A DNA stretch of 41,257 nucleotides from Desulfurivibrio sp. (lineage in GTDB: Bacteria; Desulfobacterota; Desulfobulbia; Desulfobulbales; Desulfurivibrionaceae). The stretch is from contig VMSS01000065.1 in assembly GCA_013791995.1 (NCBI GenBank), positions 1 through 41,257 on the forward strand, in the 5' to 3' direction. Positions within the stretch are counted from its first letter, which is position 1. Each line of letters starts with the position of its first letter. A program made the translations under genes and the position numbers. The notes under the pieces are model-generated. The model saw nothing but the letters and a program-made list of their open reading frames with translations, had not been told where the DNA came from and ran no database searches. Shown piece after piece: positions 35,461 to 41,257 of this stretch.

Positions 35461-35904
35461 CTAAAGGGCGTGGACCACGTAAGCAACCACCCCCCAGATC
35501 TCGCAGGTGATTCCTTCGGCCAGATGAATATCGGGATAATCGGGATTCTCGGCCTTGAGGCAGACGCTCTCGCCGTTTTTGACCAACCGTTTCACGGTAA
35601 GTTCGCCGTTAACCACCGCGATCACCACCTTACCGCTGATCGGATCGAGAGAACGGTCCACCACCAGGATGTCATTGTGATGGATACCGACCCCGAGCAT
35701 GGAATCGCCTGCCACCCGCACAAAAAAGGTGGCGCCAGGATTGGCCACCATAAGCTCGTTGAGGTCGAGCCTGCCCTCGATATAATCATCCGCCGGGCTG
35801 GGAAACCCGGCGGAAACGCTGCAGCCAAATAGAGGGCGCTTCAACTCATTTGTACGGTTGAAGGCGTAGACCGCCGAGAGGGTTGGACTGAGGGAGGCAT
35901 TCAT
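35461..35904 (-). CDS. umuD: UmuD-type S24 self-cleaving protein
   Basis: A 147-residue partner of UmuC. The predicted self-cleavage site is A32-G33 (SAGFPSPADDY); the catalytic Ser-Lys dyad is S68 (GDSMLG) and K105 (LTVKRL). RecA filaments trigger cleavage to UmuD', which activates UmuC. ATG at 35904 gives the normal length; the open frame runs on to 36012 without homology. The upstream promoter lies so close that its transcript would begin at or next to this ATG, hinting at a leaderless or very short leader mRNA. No GAAC-type or CTGT-type LexA box was recognised. Confidence 0.93.
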   Translation of the reverse strand: MNASLSPTLSAVYAFNRTNELKRPLFGCSVSAGFPSPADDYIEGRLDLNELMVANPGATFFVRVAGDSMLGVGIHHNDILVVDRSLDPISGKVVIAVVNGELTVKRLVKNGESVCLKAENPDYPDIHLAEGITCEIWGVVAYVVHAL

Positions 35905-35910
35905 GGCCCC

Positions 35911-35939
35911 ACTATACAGGATAAGTTCGGAGGTGTCAT
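35911..35939 (-). promoter_or_regulatory. Promoter candidate at the umuD start
   Basis: On the minus strand ATGACA (five of six matches to the -35 consensus), a 17-base spacer and TATAGT (five of six) end six bases before the umuD ATG. The expected transcription start falls on or beside the ATG. Coordinates are by eye to within one or two bases. Confidence 0.5.
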
Positions 35940-36084
35940 CGCGGGTAATGGGACAAACAGAAAATTGGAACAGACGCATGTCCCTGCACGTGTACTGGTC
36001 TTTCTTGAGCATTATTCGTTGCTACCAATCCCGCAGGGCTGCGTATCGTGCTGTGGCATTTGGCGATACACATCTGCATTTCCC

Positions 36085-36099
36085 ATTGAAATTTTCAAT
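36085..36099. promoter_or_regulatory. 15-base palindrome upstream of the transglutaminase-rhodanese gene
   Basis: ATTGAAA, one base, TTTCAAT: a perfect palindrome about 190 bases before the gene at 36292. It could be a regulator site. Nothing else was identified in the gap 35905-36291 apart from the umuD promoter candidate. Confidence 0.3.
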
Positions 36100-36291
36100 T
36101 TGTTTCATCGGCACAATCAAGGCTATATGAGGGGAATCTTGAGAGCGAATGAGGGTGCTGCCCCGACATTCTCTCTGCAAAAATAATTTCCACAAGGAAA
36201 ATTCCAGGACAAACTCATCGGCTTCTCTCGCTTCCGGTCGACAGCAACGAAGTTCCCACACCGCAAACCCCTAAACTTTTGAGGTGAACAA

Positions 36292-37983
36292 TTGAAAAGA
36301 CAGATTGCCTTCGCAGTTCTCGCCCTGTTTTGCGCACTGGTTCCAGCGGCGATAGCCAAGACGACGGTTTCCGGCGTTATCAGCATGGATTTTGACTTGT
36401 CCCAACATCCCCATAGCAAAGAGGTGCGACTCTGGATACCCTACCCGGTCACGGATACGAACCAGGATATTACCAAAATAAAAATTTCCGGCAATTTTGC
36501 CGAATCCGCCGTCTATACGGACAAAGAATTTAAAACTCCCATGCTCTATGCCCGATGGGATAAGAACGCGACAAACCGGAACTTAAGCTTTTCTTTTCAC
36601 GCCACGCGTGAAGAAGTTCTCCGGCGTGATTTCCCCACCAAAGAGGGTGCCTGGGATCCTCGCGATCATGCACTATATCTTGCCCCCACCCGCCTCGGCC
36701 CTATTGACGGAGAAGTAAAAAAGCTGGCGAATACAATCACCCAAGGCAAAAAGGGTGTGCTTGCCAAAGCCCAAGCCATCTACGACTGGACAGTGGAAAA
36801 CACCTATCGAAATCCCGATACCCGTGGGTGCGGCAGGGGCGATGTTTTTCGGCTGCTGCAGGAACCGGGCGGCAAATGTGCCGATATCAGTTCTATTTAT
36901 GTCGCCCTGGCACGAGCCGCGGGAGTCCCGACTCGGGAGGTTTTCGGTATTCGCATGGGCAAGACTGCCACCCAGGACATCAGCACCTGGCAGCATTGTT
37001 GGGCTGAATTTTTTCTGCCCGGCTACGGCTGGGTGCCGGTTGATCCAGCCGATGTGAGAAAAATGATGCTGGTGGATAAATTGCCTCTGGATGCCCCCAA
37101 AATTAATGAGGCCCGGCACTATTTCTGGGGCGGTATCGATGCTTACCGGATCAGGCTTGGAGAAGGCCGGGATCTGGTCCTCAATCCACCCCAGCAGGGA
37201 GAACCGGTCAACTACCTGATGTATCCCTTTGCCCAGGCGGGAGAGACAACCATCGACTGGCTTGACCCGGTTTCATTCAAATACACCATTACCTTTCATC
37301 AAAAACAGAAGGCAGAGGACGGCTATGGACTGATTGACACGGACAGTCTGAAAAAACTTCTTGATGCCGGAGCAGCCGTGACCGTTGTCGATGCAAGAAA
37401 TCCCGAGGAGTATCAGGAAGTGCATGTGAAGGGGGCGATCAATGTTCCTGAAAAGAAATTTTCCGACCATATAGGCCAACTCCCCTCGGATAAATCAGCC
37501 CGAATCGTTTTTTACTGTAACGGCGTCAAATGCGGCAAAAGTAAGCGTTCCGCGAACAAGGCCGTGGAAATGGGCTATGACAATGTTTTTGTCTACGATG
37601 GAGGTATGCCGGTCTGGGAGGAAAAGGGCATGCCGATATATGCCGGGCCGGATCACGAGAAACGCATCGAAACCACGAAAATCACTCCACCAGATCTCAA
37701 TCTTTTACTGAAGAACGGGCCCGACACCTATACGCTCGTCGATGTGCGTGATCCGGACGAATTCAGGGAGAGCCACATACCGGGCGCCATCAATATTCCG
37801 GCGGCTTCCTTTGCCTCGCAGTCGGGCGTGCTCGACAAGGAGAAAAAGATCATCGTGTACTGCAACTCCGGCGGTCGCAGCTACAACGCTTACCGAAAAT
37901 TGATGAAGCTCGATTACAAGGACATCCGGCAGGCGCTTTTCGCCGACTGGAAAGAAGCCGGACTGCCGGTCGAGAAACCTTAG
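36292..37983 (+). CDS. Exported transglutaminase-like / double rhodanese fusion protein
   Basis: A 563-residue exported protein. A signal peptide (about 1-22, cleaved near AIA/KTT) is followed by a beta domain, a transglutaminase-like domain with the intact triad C196 (GGKCADIS), H235 (QHCWAEF) and D251 (PVDPAD), and two rhodanese domains. Their active-site loops are CNGVKCGK (C409) and CNSGGRS (C524), both with the catalytic Cys. Transglutaminase-like domains of this type are usually peptidases or amidases; rhodaneses carry sulfur as persulfide. The combination suggests periplasmic sulfur or peptide chemistry but no known pathway. The start is TTG at 36292, with GAGGTGA just upstream and the signal peptide starting there. 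It is 42 bases before the double-cubane reductase gene. Confidence 0.88.
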   Translation: MKRQIAFAVLALFCALVPAAIAKTTVSGVISMDFDLSQHPHSKEVRLWIPYPVTDTNQDITKIKISGNFAESAVYTDKEFKTPMLYARWDKNATNRNLSFSFHATREEVLRRDFPTKEGAWDPRDHALYLAPTRLGPIDGEVKKLANTITQGKKGVLAKAQAIYDWTVENTYRNPDTRGCGRGDVFRLLQEPGGKCADISSIYVALARAAGVPTREVFGIRMGKTATQDISTWQHCWAEFFLPGYGWVPVDPADVRKMMLVDKLPLDAPKINEARHYFWGGIDAYRIRLGEGRDLVLNPPQQGEPVNYLMYPFAQAGETTIDWLDPVSFKYTITFHQKQKAEDGYGLIDTDSLKKLLDAGAAVTVVDARNPEEYQEVHVKGAINVPEKKFSDHIGQLPSDKSARIVFYCNGVKCGKSKRSANKAVEMGYDNVFVYDGGMPVWEEKGMPIYAGPDHEKRIETTKITPPDLNLLLKNGPDTYTLVDVRDPDEFRESHIPGAINIPAASFASQSGVLDKEKKIIVYCNSGGRSYNAYRKLMKLDYKDIRQALFADWKEAGLPVEKP

Positions 37984-38025
37984 AAAATCACGTAATCCGC
38001 ACGCGACAAGAAACAGGAGACTGCC

Positions 38026-39321
38026 ATGAGTTCCACCGCTTTTGAGGTCAAGGCCTACCCCGAGATGTGGGAAAGCCTGAATATGGATGTTCCCCGGTTT
38101 GACAAAGCCCGGCAGATGCTCGGCGAGGTCTACGGCAAGATGTACCTCTCCCAGCCGGACCGGCCACAGAACATGGCCTATTTCGACGAGATGATCTCCG
38201 AGATCTTCGGCGGCCGAATCAAGGAGATGCTGGATGTCAAAAAAACGGGCAAGCCCGTGGTCGGCACTTTCTGTGTGTATATCCCGGAAGAAATCGTTGT
38301 GGCGGCCGGCGGGATTTGTGTCGGACTCTGCGGCGGCTCGCAGGGGCCGATCCCCGATGCGGAAAAAATTCTGCCCAGAAACATCTGCCCCATGGTCAAG
38401 TCGGCTTACGGTTTCAAGGCCGGTCGCATCTGCCCGTATTTTCAGATTGTGGATTTCGTCTACGGCGAAACAACCTGTGATGCCAAAAAGAAAACCTGGG
38501 AGATTCTTGACCGGCTGGTTCCCACCTATGTCATGGAAATCCCGCAGATGAAGAACAAACGGGATAAAACCCTGTGGCTGGAAGAGGTGAAAGATTTCAA
38601 GGCCAAGGTCGAGGAGGTCTGTAAAACGAGCATTTCCGCTAACGATCTTGCCGGGGCCATCAAGGTGATCAACGACAAGCGCCGGGCTCTCCAGCGCTTG
38701 ACCGGAATCCGCTCGGCCAACCCCGCTCCGATCAGCGGCAAGGATGCACTCCTGATCGAACAGATCGCCTTTTATGACGAGCCGGTACGTTTTGCCCAAA
38801 AGGTGAATGCGCTCTGCGTCGAATTGGAACATCGGATTGCAAACGGTGAAGGCGTTGCCCCTGCCGCTGCCCCGCGGGTCATGGTTTCCGGAACGCCCAT
38901 GGCGCTGCCCAACTGGAAAGTGCACAATCTGGTGGAGACCGCAGGAGCTGTGATCGTCAATGAGGAATCCTGCATCGGTACCCGCTATTTCAAGGATCTG
39001 ATCGATGAAAATACCAGCGACATCGACAGCCAGCTTGAGGTGCTGACCGACCGCTATATGCAGATCGACTGCTCCTGCTTCACCCCGAACAACGAGAGGG
39101 TGGATCAGGTGCTCAAAGAATATAAGGATTCCAACGCGCAAGGAATCCTGCACTATTCTTTGCAGTTCTGCCACACCTACAATATCGAAGAGATCAAAAT
39201 CCGCGAAGCGTGTGAAAAGGAGGGTATCCCCTATCTTTCCATCGAATCGGATTATTCCCCCGAAGATGTGGGCCAGCTGCAGACTCGCATCGAAGCATTC
39301 CTTGAGCAAATCCGGGGATGA
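38026..39321 (+). CDS. Double-cubane-cluster type reductase (2-hydroxyacyl-CoA dehydratase superfamily)
   Basis: A 431-residue cytoplasmic protein of the HgdB/BcrB-C superfamily (FCVYIPEEIVVAAGG, CPYFQIVDFVYGETTCD, HNLVETAGAVIVNEESC, SLQFCHTYN). As a single gene followed by one activator, it fits the double-cubane cluster proteins and E. coli YjiM, not the two-subunit acyl-CoA dehydratases or four-subunit benzoyl-CoA reductases. Cysteines available as cluster ligands are C83, C121, C136, C151, C316, C349, C351 and C382. The Carboxydothermus relative carries an Fe8S9 cluster and reduces small molecules such as acetylene with ATP. The natural substrate is unknown. AGGAGA precedes the ATG. The stop overlaps the next start by four bases. 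Confidence 0.87.
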   Translation: MSSTAFEVKAYPEMWESLNMDVPRFDKARQMLGEVYGKMYLSQPDRPQNMAYFDEMISEIFGGRIKEMLDVKKTGKPVVGTFCVYIPEEIVVAAGGICVGLCGGSQGPIPDAEKILPRNICPMVKSAYGFKAGRICPYFQIVDFVYGETTCDAKKKTWEILDRLVPTYVMEIPQMKNKRDKTLWLEEVKDFKAKVEEVCKTSISANDLAGAIKVINDKRRALQRLTGIRSANPAPISGKDALLIEQIAFYDEPVRFAQKVNALCVELEHRIANGEGVAPAAAPRVMVSGTPMALPNWKVHNLVETAGAVIVNEESCIGTRYFKDLIDENTSDIDSQLEVLTDRYMQIDCSCFTPNNERVDQVLKEYKDSNAQGILHYSLQFCHTYNIEEIKIREACEKEGIPYLSIESDYSPEDVGQLQTRIEAFLEQIRG

Positions 39322-40070
39322 GCATGCGGGTCGGCATAGATTTGGGCTCAAGGACCATCAAGGTTGCGGCTATGTGTAACGGCCAGCTTGTCGATCATCA
39401 GTTGGCCGAGAGCGGTTTTGATCCCTATGGCCAATCCATGGCCATGATCAAAAAATATGAGGCTGAAAAGATCGTGGCCACCGGTTACGGTCGGCATCTG
39501 GCCCAGGAACATTTTGCCCAGGAAGTCATCACCGAGATAAAAGCCCATGCCATCGGCGCGCGCCATTTTTTCCCGGATTGCCGTACCGTGATCGATATCG
39601 GAGGCCAGGACTCCAAGGTTATTTCCCTGGACGAACAGGGTCGGGTCGCCAACTTTCAGATGAATGACAAATGCGCGGCCGGAACCAGCAGATTCCTTGA
39701 AATCATGGCCGCAACCCTTGGTTTTCGCCTCGACGAGTTCGGTCCGGCGGCCCTTGAATCGCAAAACGAGGCCAACATCAACAGCATGTGCACGGTATTT
39801 GCGGAGTCCGAGGTGATTTCCATGAAAAATCGCGGCATCCCCCGGAAGGATATCGCCAGGGCAGTACATCTTTCCGTGGTCAACCGCCTCGTCATCATGC
39901 TGAGCAGGGTAGGCTTTGGCCGGAAAATTGTTTTCTCCGGCGGAGTTGCCAGAAACCCCTGTATTGTGCACATGTTGCACGAATGGCTGGGCGAGGCGAA
40001 AGTGGAGTCCTCTCCGGCACCGGATTTAATCGGGGCCATAGGGGCTGCCATCCATGCAGGAAAATGTTGA
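39318..40070 (+). CDS. ATP-dependent activator (acyl-CoA dehydratase activase family)
   Basis: A 250-residue ASKHA-fold ATPase that uses ATP hydrolysis to push electrons at very low potential into the partner reductase. The ATP-site motifs are GIDLGSRTIKVA, VIDIGGQDSKVI and FSGGVARNPC. In the family a 4Fe-4S cluster is shared between two subunits through two cysteines each; here they are C119 (NDKCAAGTSRF) and C158 (NSMCTVFAESEV). Length matches HgdC/YjiL. ATGA overlap with the upstream reductase gene shows translational coupling. A small Cys-rich gene follows after 15 bases. Confidence 0.93.
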   Translation: MSMRVGIDLGSRTIKVAAMCNGQLVDHQLAESGFDPYGQSMAMIKKYEAEKIVATGYGRHLAQEHFAQEVITEIKAHAIGARHFFPDCRTVIDIGGQDSKVISLDEQGRVANFQMNDKCAAGTSRFLEIMAATLGFRLDEFGPAALESQNEANINSMCTVFAESEVISMKNRGIPRKDIARAVHLSVVNRLVIMLSRVGFGRKIVFSGGVARNPCIVHMLHEWLGEAKVESSPAPDLIGAIGAAIHAGKC

Positions 40071-40085
40071 TCTACAGTACAACAC

Positions 40086-40352
40086 ATGACAACATGGAAG
40101 CTGAAAACAGGTTGCGAGGCTCTTTTCTACCACCTCTGCTCGGACTGCACCGAGCGGTCGGCAGAAGGTTTGCTGCAAGCCGGCTGGAAGAAAATCCGTG
40201 ACGGCGAACCCGTATCGTGCAACGAATGCACCCGAAAATGCGTCCTCACCTCCACTTCCCTGTGGGGTGCGGATGAAGAAACGCGCTATGCCGTTTGCGC
40301 CCAATGCGGAGAACTGAGCATGTGTCCATTAAAAGGGCGTTACTACTGTTAA
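40086..40352 (+). CDS. Small cysteine-rich protein linked to the double-cubane reductase
   Basis: An 88-residue protein with ten cysteines: C10, C18, C21, C45, C48, C52, C71, C74, C80, and C88 as the last residue. They form CxxC pairs (CSDC, CNECTRKC, CAQCGELSMC), the pattern of iron-sulfur or zinc-ribbon proteins. There is no signal peptide, so it should be cytoplasmic like its neighbours. It lies 15 bases after the activator gene and before a terminator, so it is likely the third gene of that operon. No family was recognised. It might be an electron donor to the activator, a cluster-assembly aid or a zinc protein. The ribosome-binding site before ATG 40086 is weak, so translation may depend on coupling. 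Confidence 0.72.
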   Translation: MTTWKLKTGCEALFYHLCSDCTERSAEGLLQAGWKKIRDGEPVSCNECTRKCVLTSTSLWGADEETRYAVCAQCGELSMCPLKGRYYC

Positions 40353-40388
40353 GTTGCCTTTGCCCTAATCATTGAAAAAATTAAAATG

Positions 40389-40425
40389 GAGAAACGAGCC
40401 GATAATTGCCTGTTTCTCTTTTTTT
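40389..40425 (+). terminator. Terminator of the reductase operon
   Basis: GAGAAAC (40389-40395) pairs with GTTTCTC (40412-40418), with partial inner pairing, followed by seven T. It stands 36 bases after the stop of the cysteine-rich gene. The rest of the gap to 40682 shows no gene or clear signal. Confidence 0.7.
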
Positions 40426-40682
40426 CTCATGTGGTGCCTCCTGCGGAACTAAAACCATTTTTTAGTGATTAGCCTTGATAATAGATCCGCCCCCCAGTTT
40501 TTATATGGATACTTTGTGGCATAGTTCCATAAGGGTGATTAGACTATTTAAAATATGGCACAGAACTGGCTGTGACTCTCGGTAAAGGCCAAAACAAGCT
40601 GTCTCCGTACTCTTTTCAGAACAATTAATACCTTATGGAGCCGGATTGTATCTACTTATCCCAGAATAACGAGGAGACAAAC

Positions 40683-41051
40683 ATGAGAGGATCAAACCGC
40701 ATGACGAAACGTTTTATGATCGTTTTATTGGCAGGATGCATATCGCTCCTTGTTTCCGGTGTCGCCTGGTCGCAATCACAAAACAGCACAAGTGACAATT
40801 CGGGACAACGGGTTGAGGCTTTGTCCATCAAAGGCAAGGTGAAGAGTGTTTCCCTGGAAACAAAGACCATGCTCATCAAACCGAAAAAAGGGGCAACCCT
40901 ACACATCTCTTTTAATGAGCAGACAACGTTAATCGCCTTTGATTCTTTTGATGACATCAAAGAAAAGCAATCTGTTACGATCTGGTACACGGTTGAAGGA
41001 GAAAACAACATCGCCGTGAAGATAGAAAAAGCACCGGAAACTGGTTGTTGA
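40683..41051 (+). CDS. Small exported protein of unknown function
   Basis: A 122-residue exported protein. After a basic start (MRGSNRMTKR) comes a hydrophobic segment with LLAGC (C19), a good lipobox, but the hydrophobic stretch continues to GVAWSQ, so either lipidation at C19 or signal peptidase I cleavage near residue 30 is possible. The mature part (about 95 residues) is strand-rich (GKVKSVSLETKTMLIKPKKG, TTLIAFDSFDDIKEKQSVTIWYTVEG), resembling small periplasmic OB-like domains of the DUF5666 type, by pattern only. ATG 40683 has GAGGAGA about six bases upstream. It precedes a DsrE-like gene by 55 bases and may share its transcript. Confidence 0.75.
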   Translation: MRGSNRMTKRFMIVLLAGCISLLVSGVAWSQSQNSTSDNSGQRVEALSIKGKVKSVSLETKTMLIKPKKGATLHISFNEQTTLIAFDSFDDIKEKQSVTIWYTVEGENNIAVKIEKAPETGC

Positions 41052-41106
41052 CAGTCCTCCACACAGTGGCTGATAAATTCATTTTCAAACCAAAGAGGAG
41101 AATGCT

Positions 41107-41257
41107 ATGAGCCGGACAATCACTCTTCTGACAGGTATGGGATTCCTTGTTCTTTTTTTCTCCGGGATGGCCTCGGCGGAAGAATACAAGAATACCCGGG
41201 CCCTGAGTGGTCTTTCCACCGTAAAGGCCTATTTTGATGTCAACACCGGAGTTCCGG
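41107..41257 (+). CDS. DsrE-like periplasmic protein, 5' end only
   Basis: The first 50 codons of a gene running off the right edge. A signal peptide (about 1-25, ending GMASAEE) is followed by ALSGLSTVKAYFDVNTGVP, which resembles the start of exported DsrE/DsrF-like proteins found in sulfur-metabolising bacteria, where the domain begins with a VKAVFDVNTGDP strand. Start ATG at 41107 with AGAGGAGAA about five bases upstream. The assignment rests on this short stretch only. Confidence 0.6.
   Translation, partial: MSRTITLLTGMGFLVLFFSGMASAEEYKNTRALSGLSTVKAYFDVNTGVP

Noticed and set aside
35905-36012. Longer UmuD with 36 extra N-terminal residues
   Set aside because: The extension has no homology to UmuD, and the shorter form has the usual length.
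35905-36012. SOS (LexA) box upstream of umuD
   Set aside because: Neither an E. coli-type CTGT-N8-ACAG nor a Bacillus-type GAAC-N4-GTTC palindrome could be found by eye.
37705-39351. Long minus-strand open frame (548 codons) opposite the rhodanese and reductase genes
   Set aside because: It is the antisense of two well-supported genes, has no family motifs, and reflects codon bias of the real strand.

Overview
The window looks like a chromosomal segment of an anaerobic Desulfobacterota bacterium, most likely of the Desulfobulbales. This is inferred from gene content and order: a double-cubane-cluster type reductase with its ATPase, a DsrE-like periplasmic protein start, a GCYH-IB cyclohydrolase, a stand-alone IMP cyclohydrolase, and the block ispE / tRNA-Gln / prs / rplY / pth / carD / rluD-type / coaE. 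No rRNA, phage, integrase, transposase or CRISPR array was seen.

Layout. 1-2430: copper handling (5' part of a CopA ATPase on the minus strand, divergent CopZ-like chaperone with a palindromic operator candidate) and a DUF493 gene. 2597-8972: a plus-strand three-gene unit encoding a Slam-like TPR/beta-barrel outer-membrane protein, a large exported FecR-domain protein whose C-terminus looks like a TbpB-type Slam substrate, and a CHASE2 adenylate cyclase. I read this as a candidate surface-display-to-cAMP signalling module and the best lead here. 8973-10334: trxB between clusters of a covarying palindromic repeat. 10335-14290 (minus): purH(N)-purN-pyrR-sensor kinase-rhomboid. 14559-15928: Hsp15 (minus) and folE2 (plus).

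15941-28308 (all minus): two paralogous PAS/GGEEF diguanylate cyclases, coaE, an RluD-type synthase, carD, pth, rplY, prs, tRNA-Gln(TTG), ispE, a DUF1844 gene, serA and an unknown gene. 28581-32474: cysS, a repeat-rich gap, a MEMO1-family gene, tRNA-Gln(CTG) with clear promoter and terminator, an anchored unknown and a VF530 gene. 32724-35904: a cardiolipin synthase gene split by a -1 frameshift, convergent with a umuD-umuC mutasome operon. 36292-40352: an exported transglutaminase-rhodanese-rhodanese fusion, then a double-cubane reductase, its ATPase activator and an 88-residue protein with ten cysteines. 40683-41257: a small exported protein and the start of a DsrE-like protein.

The two accessory regions that deserve attention are the Slam-like/FecR/CHASE2-cyclase unit and the reductase/activase/Cys-rich unit. 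The central minus-strand block is mostly housekeeping. Start sites were chosen by eye from ribosome-binding sites and family length, and several (noted) are GTG or TTG. All family assignments come from reading motifs, without database searches.
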